This document shows positions 47,329 through 55,319 of a DNA stretch of 64,000 nucleotides, piece by piece. The position numbers were made by a program, and so were the translations under genes. Position 1 is the first letter of the stretch. Each line of letters opens with the position of its first letter. Below the pieces are notes generated by a model. The model saw nothing but the letters and a program-made list of their open reading frames with translations, had not been told where the DNA came from and ran no database searches. Origin of the DNA: Stieleria bergensis (GTDB taxonomy: Bacteria > Planctomycetota > Planctomycetia > Pirellulales > Pirellulaceae); NCBI GenBank assembly GCA_007745635.1, contig CP036272.1, positions 3,713,398 through 3,777,397 on the forward strand, written 5' to 3'.

Positions 47329-48891
47329 TTATTCAGGCAACACAGGTGGCAGTTCCTTGCCGGCGGCGTCTACTGGGTAGACCGCCTGGTGAGCCTTCAA
47401 CTGCTCGGCCATCTCGCCAATCATCCGCTTGAGCACTTCAGGCTGCTTCTTGGCCAAGTCATTGGATTCGAACGGGTCGTCTTTCAAGTGAAACAGCTGA
47501 TAGTGGCTGGTCGATTGAATGCTGCCCCCGGTGGACTTTTCACTCGGCAGGGCGTGATAAATCGCTTTCCAATCCCCGTTTCGCCAAACCGTGTAATAGT
47601 TGCTGCGATGGACGCCGTGAGGATAGTGCATCAAGAATTGCTCATCACGACTGCTATCGGCTTGACCGGTTAACAAAGTCTGGAGAGGCTTGCCATCGAT
47701 GACGTGACCGGCTGGCATCTTGGTGCCGGTAACCTGCGCGATGGTGGGAAACAAATCGCAAACCGACGCGACCTGGTCTTGAATGACATTCGCAGGAATC
47801 TGCAACTGCTTTTGCAACGGGTTGTCATCATTGCGTTTGGCCCAAGCGGCGATGAAGGGAACGCGCATTCCGCCTTCGTAATGAGCTCCCTTTTTGCCAC
47901 GCAAGGGCGCTGCACAAGCAACGGTGTGCTGATTTCCCAGCGGGGCATCGCTGCCGTTGTCACCAAGAAACAGGACCAGTGTGTTTTCAGCTTCGCCAAT
48001 CTTGTCCAAATGATCCAGCATGTCATTGAGGCTCTTGTCCATCCCCTCAATCAGAGTCGCAAACGCCTGAGCGTTGGCAGGCTTACCGGAATCCTTGTAA
48101 CGATCGGCAAAGCGCGGATCGGAATCAAACGGAGCATGCACGGCGTAATGAGCGAAGTACAAGTAAAACGGCTTGCCAGTTTCCACGGTTTCGCTCACGA
48201 CCTTCTTGGCCTCCAACGTCAACGCTTCGGTTAGAAAAGTCGGTGTGTCGTGATAGGCTTCCAGTCCGGGAACGGCATGATGTTTTCGCCGCGAAGCTCC
48301 GCCGTAGTGCTTCTCGCCGAAGTAACTGCCAGGTGCACCGAAGGCTGCGCCGGCCACATTGACATCGAAGCCCAAGTTCGCTGGATCAGCGCCTTCGCTT
48401 TTGGTGGGACCGAAATGCCCCTTACCAACATGAATGGTCTGGTAACCCTGTTCGCGTAGGACTCCGGGCAAGGTCACATCGCCTTTCTTAAGGCCCATCC
48501 AATTCCACTCACTGGCTCCGTACTTGCCACGGTTATCGTTGGCAGGATTGATCCAGTTCGTCGCGCGGTGACGAGCAGCATTCTGCCCCGTCATGATGCT
48601 AATCCGAGTCGGCGAGCAAACGCTCATCGCATAAAACTGGTTAAACCGAATCCCCTGCTGTGCCAGTCGCTCCATCCCCGGAGTGTGATAGTAATCGTTC
48701 AACGGATAACGCTTGGGCTGGCCATCAGCGTCAGTCAAGAACGGCAACGATGTATCCATCACGCCCATATCATCAATCAAAAACACCATGATGTTGGGCT
48801 GTTTGGCTAACTCGGTAGCGTTCGCTGCCTTGGGGATGCAAAGCGTCACGGCAACCAAAACCGCTAGGAGAACAAAAGAGAGTCTTTTCAT
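47329..48891 (-). CDS. Secreted arylsulfatase-type sulfatase
   Basis: 520 residues from the ATG at 48891; a further ATG at 48900 adds three residues. A signal peptide (MKRLSFVLLAVLVAVTLCIP, cleavage near ANA) precedes the sulfatase core NIMVFLIDDMGVMD. Cys92 in VCSPTRISIMTGQNAARH is the CxPxR site for formylglycine. Other conserved parts are GYQTIHVGKGHFGP, the FYLYFAHYAVHAPF region, and LFLGDNGSDAPLGN. The C-terminal part holds DPFESNDLAKKQ, as in arylsulfatase A/choline-type families. Substrate unknown. It converges on the kinase gene, with a gap of only 6 nt. Confidence 0.9.
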   Translation of the reverse strand: MKRLSFVLLAVLVAVTLCIPKAANATELAKQPNIMVFLIDDMGVMDTSLPFLTDADGQPKRYPLNDYYHTPGMERLAQQGIRFNQFYAMSVCSPTRISIMTGQNAARHRATNWINPANDNRGKYGASEWNWMGLKKGDVTLPGVLREQGYQTIHVGKGHFGPTKSEGADPANLGFDVNVAGAAFGAPGSYFGEKHYGGASRRKHHAVPGLEAYHDTPTFLTEALTLEAKKVVSETVETGKPFYLYFAHYAVHAPFDSDPRFADRYKDSGKPANAQAFATLIEGMDKSLNDMLDHLDKIGEAENTLVLFLGDNGSDAPLGNQHTVACAAPLRGKKGAHYEGGMRVPFIAAWAKRNDDNPLQKQLQIPANVIQDQVASVCDLFPTIAQVTGTKMPAGHVIDGKPLQTLLTGQADSSRDEQFLMHYPHGVHRSNYYTVWRNGDWKAIYHALPSEKSTGGSIQSTSHYQLFHLKDDPFESNDLAKKQPEVLKRMIGEMAEQLKAHQAVYPVDAAGKELPPVLPE

Positions 48892-49081
48892 TTCAAGCAT
48901 TTGGGGAAAGCAAGGGAGAGGCGGGGCATGTGCGCACCAATTCTAACCCAATCGAATTCCCGCTGCCGACACCGGGCACAGATGAGACGGAGTTTCCACG
49001 AACCAATGGCGGAGCACCCGCAGAGGGCACCGTTGGAGGCGGTGAATTGCACGGGCTTCGTCGGGTGATTTCCGGGGCGTT

Positions 49082-49101
49082 GGAGCGTGCAAGCACGCAC
49101 C
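49082..49101. repeat. Dispersed GTGC/GCAC element, inverted copy C
   Basis: GGAGCGTGCAAGCACGCACC holds the perfect palindrome GCGTGC-AA-GCACGC. It lies in the gap between the sulfatase and the small gene downstream of valS; compare 25412 and 28031. Confidence 0.55.
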
Positions 49102-49109
49102 ACACGGCA

Positions 49110-49460
49110 CTACCACTTCAACTGCCACTGAGCCGGATCGACTGCGAGGTCGTACCAACCCTGAAAATCGCTTTGCTGATCCGAATCAGATGCCACCAAG
49201 GAGCCCTCTTCGACCAGCTCATAAATCAACTGTCCCAGATCCTCGCTGGTCCCCATCTTCCAGTCAATCAACTCATCTTTACCGGCTTCAGCAAAGTGGT
49301 CGACCGCCAGTTCCAGCAAGACGCGGCAGATAGCTTCCGCACAAACGTGTCCCCGTTTCCGAAGTTTGCGATCCTTGAGCGCAACCTGAATGGTATGCCG
49401 AACGAACTGATGCCGCTCGGATTGCCCTTTTTCGAATTTGGGATCGTGGTCTAGTTTAAT
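49110..49460 (-). CDS. Small Minf_1886-like protein, probable ATT start overlapping valS
   Basis: 116 residues if started at ATT 49460-49458. Upstream in this frame there is a TGA inside valS and no ATG, GTG or TTG before 49319. AAGGAG lies 8 nt before the ATT. A shorter version from TTG 49319 would lose the first half of a clearly protein-like frame (SERHQFVRHTIQVALKD, then LRKRGHVCAEAICRVLLELA). The second half reads DWKMGTSEDLGQLIYELVEE and SDFQGWYDL, close to what I know of the Minf_1886 family (small bacterial proteins of unknown function). It overlaps the end of valS by 10 nt, so it is the third gene of cimA-valS. The start codon is unusual and needs testing. Confidence 0.7.
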   Translation of the reverse strand: MKLDHDPKFEKGQSERHQFVRHTIQVALKDRKLRKRGHVCAEAICRVLLELAVDHFAEAGKDELIDWKMGTSEDLGQLIYELVEEGSLVASDSDQQSDFQGWYDLAVDPAQWQLKW

Positions 49461-52400
49461 GACGCCTTCTCCTTCAAACGCTTGATATCGATTTCAATGG
49501 TAGAGCGTCGTTTGACTAAGTCCTCAAGCGCCGCGCGCTCACCTTGCACCACGTCAGCGGGTGCACGGGAAACAAAGTTCTCATTGGCAAGTTTGTTTTC
49601 CTTGCCAGTGATTTGACGGCTGATCGTTGTCTGTAACTTCTCAAGGCGTTTGAGTTCGGCTTCGACATCAATGAACTTTTCCAGATCAACGTGCACTTCG
49701 ATATCGATGGCCGGGATCGTCAACGGCGCATCGGTTTCAAAGGCGGCCGCCTGTTCTCCGATCTCCTGTACATCAGCGCCCGCCAGGGCTTTGAAGTAAG
49801 CCAGCATGGGCTGCAACAGCGCTTGACTGCTCTGAGTACATCGGATCGTCGCGGGAACAATTTCCTTGGGCGGGATATTCTGGCTGGCGCGGATACTGCG
49901 AAACGCACCGACGACTTGCTGGAATTCGGCAAACTGTCGCTCAATCGTGGGATCGTAGTGCTCGGCATGATAACTGGGCCAGTCAGCCAGCATCAAAAAC
50001 TCACTCGCGGCCTGTGGCTGTAAGCCACGCTGATCAGCAAGCTCACCGAGATAGCTCCACACGGACTCGGTCACGAAGGGCATGATGGGATGCAACAATC
50101 GCAAGAGCGTATCGAGACCGTACGCGATGACGTTCTGGGTTTGCTGTCGTTGTTCAGGGTCCGACAAACGCGGCTTGGCGATTTCCACATAGAAACTGCA
50201 GAACTCATTCCACGCAAAGTCGTACAGCATCCGCCCAACTTCAGCGAACTTAAACTGCTCGATGCCCTCGGTGACTTCTTTGGTCACCGTTGCCAACCGA
50301 CTGAGCAACCAGCGATCCTCGACGGGCAATGAGGGCACGTCGATCGGCTGTGCTTGATAGCCTTCCAAGTTCATCAAGACGAACCGGGACGCGTTCCAAA
50401 GCTTGTTGACAAAGTTGCGGCTGTCTTCAAATTTTTCACTGACGACAGCGGATTTCGGGAAGGCTTTTTCGGCTTCGGATTCGGCCCACTGCGTGCTAAA
50501 GGTTTCTCCGCACGCAGGACAGGGCACGGTTGCGACGGTCCGGTTTTTCTTGGTCTGCTCGATCAGCTTTTCGCAGTGTGGACATTCGTACTGCACCGGC
50601 AGACGAACGTCTTGCGTGTCGGTAGCGATTCTTGCCAAACCAAAACGCAAGGCATCTGGACCAAATTTGTCGATCACGTCGATCGGATCCACGCCATTGC
50701 CCTTGCTCTTGCTCATCCGTTCCCCGTTGCCATCCAAGATCGTGGGGTGAATGTAGACATGACTAAAGGGAACTTGGCCCAGGTTGTTCAACCCCATCAG
50801 CACCATGCGAGCGACCCACAAGGTGATGATGTCACGTGAGGTGCAAAGCGTCGACGTCGGATAGAAGTACTCCAAGTCCTCGGTCTGTTGAGGCCAGCCG
50901 AGTGTGCTGGACGGCCATAGCGCGGAGGAGAACCATGTATCTAATACATCGTCATCACGCACCAAGCCCAGTGCTTCCACCTTGGGCTCCAAGGGAGAAT
51001 CTTCGTCGCGCAGACACACAAACACGCTATAGGAAGACGGTCCGCCTTGAATCTCCGCTGGCTCTTCCTGAAGCGTCACCGCAAGTTGGCTTTCGGTGCC
51101 CAGTTGCCGAGACGCGTCGGCCACCGATTGGGCTTCGGTTTGGCTGTCAAAACGTGCCGACCAAATCGGAATTCGGTGGCCCCACCACAGTTGACGACTG
51201 ACGGGCCAATCGCGTTTCTCACCAAGCCAATCAAGGTAGCCTTTCCGATAGCGTGGCGGAAAGATCTGGACTTCGTCACTGGACACTGCATCCATCGCGG
51301 ACTGCGACAAGTCGGCCATTTTGACGAACCACTGATCGGCCAGATAGGGCTCGATGGCGGTCTTACTGCGATCAGACAGCGGCATTTCGATGTCGCGATC
51401 TTCAATCTCGCCTAGCAGACCGGCTTCGTCCAAGTCATTTACGACCTGCTTGCGAGCCTTTGGAATCGTTAGTCCCTCGTACGCGGGCACGACGCTGTTC
51501 AGCGTGCCGTCGGCATTCAGGATATTGATCATGGGCAACGATTGCCGAATGCCAACTTCATAGTCATTCGGATCGTGAGCTGGCGTGAGCTTCACACAAC
51601 CGCTGCCAAGTTCTGGCTTGGCCCATTCGTCGGTCACCAACGGAATCGGCCGCTCCGCGAGCGGCAACATCAATTGCCGCCCGTCCAACGCCATATTGCG
51701 CAGCACCTTCAGATTGCCAAGCATTTCACGCTGACGACTGTTGATCGCATCCAATTGGTCTCGCAAGTCGTCGGCTTCCTTACCGGTCACCGATTCAAGC
51801 TTTTCCAGCAGTTCGGTTTCGATCTTGCGCAGCGCGGCTTCCGGGTCCGGATGAACAGCAACCGCCGTATCGCCCAGCATGGTTTCTGGACGCGTGGTGG
51901 CGATTTCGACGAACTCGGGTTCACCCGGCTGTGGCTCGATCACTGGATAGCGAAAGTGATAGAAGTGTCCCTTCTTGGTCACGTTCTCCACTTCGTCATT
52001 GCTGACTGCGGTCTGCAAGAAGGTGTCCCAATTGACCAGCCGTTTGCCGCGATAAATCAGATGCTTTTGGAACAGATCAAAGAACGTCGCCCGAACAGCT
52101 GCGGCACATTGAGGATCCAACGTAAACCGAGTGCGTCGCCAATCGCAGCTGCAGCCCATTCGTTTGAGCTGGCCAAGAATACGGGCTTCGTACTGATCCT
52201 TCCACGACCAGATGCGTTCGACAAGTGCCTCGCGCCCGATATCGTGACGGGACAGGTTTTCCTGCTCCTTGAGGCGCCGTTCAACCACAGCCTGAGTCGC
52301 AATGCCAGCATGGTCCGTCCCGGGCATCCACAGGGCCGAATACCCTTGCATGCGTTTGGTGCGGATCATGATATCTTGCAGCGTGTTGTTCAAACCGTGC

Positions 52401-52555
52401 CCCAAGTGCAACGCACCGGTCACGTTGGGCGGCGGAATCACAATCGTATAGGGCTGCTTGCTTTTGTCGATTTCAGCGTGACTGCAGCCTGCTTCGTCCC
52501 AGCGTTGATTGATTTCGCTGGCGGCTTGGGCGTGTTCAAATCGATTTGGAATCAT
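49451..52555 (-). CDS. valS: Valyl-tRNA synthetase
   Basis: 1,034 residues from the ATG at 52555 (an in-frame TTG at 52561 overlaps the cimA stop). The class I signatures are HLGH at 50-53 in PPPNVTGALHLGHG and ERMSKSKG near 611. The editing domain (TTRPETMLGDTAVAVHPDP), the Val-type catalytic region, the anticodon-binding helices (DRWLLSRLATVTKEV) and the C-terminal coiled coil (LKRLEKLQTTISRQITGKEN) are all present. A feature not usual in ValRS is a zinc-ribbon-like insert of about 50 residues around 653-705, with CPHC and CPAC, right after the KMSKS domain. It charges tRNA-Val. It follows cimA by 2 nt and is probably cotranscribed and subject to the same attenuator. Confidence 0.96.
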   Translation of the reverse strand: MIPNRFEHAQAASEINQRWDEAGCSHAEIDKSKQPYTIVIPPPNVTGALHLGHGLNNTLQDIMIRTKRMQGYSALWMPGTDHAGIATQAVVERRLKEQENLSRHDIGREALVERIWSWKDQYEARILGQLKRMGCSCDWRRTRFTLDPQCAAAVRATFFDLFQKHLIYRGKRLVNWDTFLQTAVSNDEVENVTKKGHFYHFRYPVIEPQPGEPEFVEIATTRPETMLGDTAVAVHPDPEAALRKIETELLEKLESVTGKEADDLRDQLDAINSRQREMLGNLKVLRNMALDGRQLMLPLAERPIPLVTDEWAKPELGSGCVKLTPAHDPNDYEVGIRQSLPMINILNADGTLNSVVPAYEGLTIPKARKQVVNDLDEAGLLGEIEDRDIEMPLSDRSKTAIEPYLADQWFVKMADLSQSAMDAVSSDEVQIFPPRYRKGYLDWLGEKRDWPVSRQLWWGHRIPIWSARFDSQTEAQSVADASRQLGTESQLAVTLQEEPAEIQGGPSSYSVFVCLRDEDSPLEPKVEALGLVRDDDVLDTWFSSALWPSSTLGWPQQTEDLEYFYPTSTLCTSRDIITLWVARMVLMGLNNLGQVPFSHVYIHPTILDGNGERMSKSKGNGVDPIDVIDKFGPDALRFGLARIATDTQDVRLPVQYECPHCEKLIEQTKKNRTVATVPCPACGETFSTQWAESEAEKAFPKSAVVSEKFEDSRNFVNKLWNASRFVLMNLEGYQAQPIDVPSLPVEDRWLLSRLATVTKEVTEGIEQFKFAEVGRMLYDFAWNEFCSFYVEIAKPRLSDPEQRQQTQNVIAYGLDTLLRLLHPIMPFVTESVWSYLGELADQRGLQPQAASEFLMLADWPSYHAEHYDPTIERQFAEFQQVVGAFRSIRASQNIPPKEIVPATIRCTQSSQALLQPMLAYFKALAGADVQEIGEQAAAFETDAPLTIPAIDIEVHVDLEKFIDVEAELKRLEKLQTTISRQITGKENKLANENFVSRAPADVVQGERAALEDLVKRRSTIEIDIKRLKEKASLN

Positions 52556-52557
52556 GA

Positions 52558-54153
52558 TCAAGTCGCAGGTGTAACGTTGTCTTTATGCAATTTGTATTCA
52601 ACGGAATCCAGCAGTGCTTGAAAGCTGGCTTCAATAATGTTGTCACTGACACCGATGGTGCCCCAGGTCTCTTCTTTGTCGCCCGACTCAATGTTGACGC
52701 GTGTCCCGGCCGCTGTTCCGGCCCCGTTATCAACCACGCGGACTTTGTAATCCACCAAGTGCATGTCACGCAGCTGTGGATAAAACGGCAACAAGACTTC
52801 TCGCAAGGCCGTGTCCAGAGCGTTCACCGGACCGTGCCCTTCGGCTGCATTGAAGACATCTTGGTCGCCGATGCGAATCTTGAGAATCGCCTCAGAGTAC
52901 ACATCACGTTCATCCGCACTGGTTTCACCAGCAACCACTCGGTATTTCAGCGGGCTGAAGTGTGGCGTGAAAGAACCAACGACGCGTTTGATCAACAGAT
53001 CAAACGAGCCGCCGGCATTCTCAAATTGGAACCCTTGGTTTTCCAGTCGCACCACTTCGGCCAAAATTTTGGACTGCACCTCTTTGTCATCTTGGATACT
53101 GTGCTTATCAGCGACCGCGATGATGTTGCTGCGACCGGAGAGTTCACTGACCAAGATTCTTCGCTCGTTGCCCACCAGCGAAGGATCGATGTGCTCGTAG
53201 GTTTTACTGGCCTTGTTGATCGCATGAACGTGCATGCCGCCTTTGTGTGCAAACGCGCTTTGCCCGACGAAGGCTTGACCGTTGCGCCATTGCAGGTTGG
53301 CGGTTTCATAAACGAACCGGCTCAGCTCTGTTAAATGGGACAGCCCCTCGCCACCCAGGACACTGTAACCTTCCTTCTTGAGCCCCAGGTTGCCGATCAC
53401 ACTGATCAGATCTGCGTTGCCACAGCGTTCACCGATGCCATTGATGGTGCCCTGGACCTGAGTGACCCCCACGTCGACTGCGGCCAAAGAGTTTGCGACC
53501 GCCAGCTCACCATCATTGTGACAGTGAATGCCGAACGAGACACCAGGATAGTCTTGCAACCCTTCCATCGCCTTGGTGGTGATAGCAGCGATCTGCTCGG
53601 GCAGCGACCCACCATTGGTGTCGCAAAGCGCCATCACTTTGGCGCCACCGGCGGCCGCCGCACGCAGTGTCTTGATGGCGTACTCGGGGTTGGCGCGAAA
53701 GCCATCAAAGAAGTGTTCGGCGTCGTAGATGACGTGTGCGTTTTCGGCCAGAAACTCAACGCTCTCGCCGATCATTGCCAGGTTCTCTTCCAACGAGACT
53801 CCCAGCACTTCGGTGGCGTGAAAATCCCAAGTCTTCCCGACGACCGTGATGCCTGGGGATTTCGCCGCGACCAGTGCTTTCATGCCCGGATCGTCCTGGG
53901 CTTTCATGCTGCGTCGACGGGTCATGCCGAAAGCGCAAATCTGGCTGCCGCCCAAATCGTGCTCGCGAATCTGTTTGAAGAACGCTTCGTCCTTTTCGTT
54001 GCTTAACGGGTACCCGCCTTCAATGAAGTCGATGCCTGTCTCTGCCAAACGCAGTGCGATTTGCAGCTTGTCGTTCAGCGAAAAACTAACCCCTTCGCCT
54101 TGCGAACCGTCTCGCAAAGTCGTGTCGTAAATAAAGATTGGTTTCTTAGACAT
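52558..54153 (-). CDS. cimA: (R)-citramalate synthase CimA
   Basis: 531 residues from the ATG at 54153. It is a DRE-TIM metallolyase: IYDTTLRDGSQGEGVSFSLN, then IDFIEGGYP, ALCDTNGG and GIHCHNDGELAVANSLAAVD with the metal-binding HxH. NGIGERCGN and HKGGMHVHAI follow. The C-terminal LeuA-type allosteric domain (about 380-531) usually binds the pathway product. It condenses pyruvate and acetyl-CoA to citramalate, the first step of threonine-independent isoleucine synthesis. An upstream open frame to 54285 is not part of the gene: it spans the attenuator. Head of the cimA-valS unit. Confidence 0.93.
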   Translation of the reverse strand: MSKKPIFIYDTTLRDGSQGEGVSFSLNDKLQIALRLAETGIDFIEGGYPLSNEKDEAFFKQIREHDLGGSQICAFGMTRRRSMKAQDDPGMKALVAAKSPGITVVGKTWDFHATEVLGVSLEENLAMIGESVEFLAENAHVIYDAEHFFDGFRANPEYAIKTLRAAAAGGAKVMALCDTNGGSLPEQIAAITTKAMEGLQDYPGVSFGIHCHNDGELAVANSLAAVDVGVTQVQGTINGIGERCGNADLISVIGNLGLKKEGYSVLGGEGLSHLTELSRFVYETANLQWRNGQAFVGQSAFAHKGGMHVHAINKASKTYEHIDPSLVGNERRILVSELSGRSNIIAVADKHSIQDDKEVQSKILAEVVRLENQGFQFENAGGSFDLLIKRVVGSFTPHFSPLKYRVVAGETSADERDVYSEAILKIRIGDQDVFNAAEGHGPVNALDTALREVLLPFYPQLRDMHLVDYKVRVVDNGAGTAAGTRVNIESGDKEETWGTIGVSDNIIEASFQALLDSVEYKLHKDNVTPAT

Positions 54154-54171
54154 TGGTATCAGTGTTAAACG

Positions 54172-54203
54172 AAAAAACCCCCGCAGGCAAATTGCCACGG
54201 GGG
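54172..54203 (-). terminator. Intrinsic terminator before cimA (attenuator)
   Basis: On the minus strand, CCCCCGTGGCA-ATT-TGCCTGCGGGGG (54203-54178; an 11-bp stem with one bulge) is followed by TTTTTT (54177-54172). The cimA start is only 18 nt further on, so it cannot serve an upstream gene alone; it fits transcription attenuation. Confidence 0.85.
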
Positions 54204-54286
54204 TGAAGCATTGTGTATTCGAATACTGCCGTGCTAAAACCCGCACGCTGGATTCGACGCCTTGCCGAACACGGTGCTGGTTCATT

Positions 54287-54380
54287 CCCCCGCGTCATTT
54301 CTGGCAAACTTGGCCAGCGACGCGGCAAATAATTACGCTTGGGTAGTACACGGTTTTGTATGAAAAATTAGCTGTGGGGG
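54287..54380 (-). promoter_or_regulatory. Attenuator leader: competing GC segments
   Basis: CCCCC at 54380-54376 (segment 1) can pair with GCGGGGG at 54293-54287 (segment 2). Segment 2, as CGCGGGGG, can instead pair with CCCCCGTG at the 5' arm of the terminator (segment 3, 8 bp with one G-U), forming an antiterminator. Segment 3 otherwise pairs with segment 4 in the terminator. A leader ORF ends directly before segment 2. The four-segment logic is that of amino acid biosynthesis attenuators; pairing was checked by eye. Confidence 0.6.
54295..54351 (-). CDS. Candidate leader peptide for cimA attenuation
   Basis: 18 residues from GTG at 54351: MYYPSVIICRVAGQVCQK, then TGA at 54297-54295. It has Val-Ile-Ile in a row plus two more Val, fitting control by branched-chain amino acids (cimA feeds isoleucine synthesis). 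Its stop lies two nt before segment 2 of the predicted structures, so a ribosome finishing the leader would cover segment 2 and allow the terminator, while one stalled at Val-Ile-Ile would leave it free. No strong ribosome site is visible before the GTG. Confidence 0.5.
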   Translation of the reverse strand: MYYPSVIICRVAGQVCQK

Positions 54381-54535
54381 TGTTTTGATGGAAACCAGTC
54401 ACTATGCCGTTCCCGGTTAGCCATCCAGATGGCAGAAGAATACGACGCAAAAGACAAACCGTCAATCCGCCAGGTTCACATGCGGTCCCGGATGCGGCTT
54501 TGTTTATTGACTGATTCTGCGCGGGCTTTGGCCAA

Positions 54536-54934
54536 TCAGTTGGGACTTTGCCCTCGCATCCGACCGAAGCGACGCAAGAGGCCCCGGTACTGGTAGGCGA
54601 CCGAGACCACCATGCAGATCAACACCATCAGGCCGACGATACGGGCGTTGTGCAGGTTGAAAGCCCCTGAGGACCGCCAATCCATGAAGACTGCGGCCAA
54701 ATCAACTGCCCCCAGGACGCAGCCCAGGACTCCTACGCACGCCATTGCAGTCAGCGCCACGCGGCGGCGGTGGGGATTCAAACCGACGACACCCAAAAAC
54801 ATGATCGGAATGCCGATCATCATGGGCAAAAACAACCAAACTGCTTTCTCGTACGATCCCATCAGAGCCATCGCTGTGTCAACACACAGCAAAACGCCCG
54901 CCAAGATACCTAATCGCGCCATTCTCTCTGACAT
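54536..54934 (-). CDS. Small four-helix membrane protein of unknown function
   Basis: 132 residues with four hydrophobic segments (about 8-26, 32-50, 60-80, 98-115), a basic loop PHRRRVAL between the second and third, and a basic C-terminal end YRGLLRRFGRMRG. No family recognised. It lies alone on the minus strand, 185 nt upstream of the attenuator leader and 385 nt after the phosphatase gene. Confidence 0.65.
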   Translation of the reverse strand: MSERMARLGILAGVLLCVDTAMALMGSYEKAVWLFLPMMIGIPIMFLGVVGLNPHRRRVALTAMACVGVLGCVLGAVDLAAVFMDWRSSGAFNLHNARIVGLMVLICMVVSVAYQYRGLLRRFGRMRGQSPN

Positions 54935-55319
54935 GGTGTCCGCTATTCCATGAAATGGGTCGGCCCGAATCTGGGCAGTTCTCTTCCATACCCTCCTTGT
55001 CGGTCAACTCGCTCCTGGGAAGCTCCCAAAACCCCGTGGCTTCCTGATTTGTAAATCCTATCGGTCAGAGGGCAAACCCACCAGCGGTAGAATTCGAATT
55101 GAACGTCTTTCCGACTGCCGAGTCGGCAGGTCTCTAGAGACCGCAAACCATCAGGAATCTCGCAGAAACGGCAGCATTTCAGCGAGATGAACGCAAACGA
55201 TTCGCCAACGCATCGGGTTTTTCCTCGGCCGCGCCGCCGCCAACACGCCCCAGCGTCTGCCTGAGAGACACAGAATGGAGAAAAATTCAACGAAAGCTTC
55301 ACGAGAAACGCCGAGCGTT
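54935..55319. other. Gene-free spacer
   Basis: 385 nt between the phosphatase stop and the small membrane protein. No credible gene. A small hairpin AAACGC-CGA-GCGTTT (55306-55320) touches the phosphatase stop, without a T-tract. Confidence 0.5.

Noticed and set aside
51542-52621. 359-codon frame antisense to valS
   Set aside because: Shadow of valS; no domain and it runs across the cimA-valS junction.
54154-54285. N-terminal extension of cimA to 54285
   Set aside because: It would translate the terminator hairpin and T-tract; orthologous enzymes begin close to the ATG at 54153. Better explained as attenuator leader.
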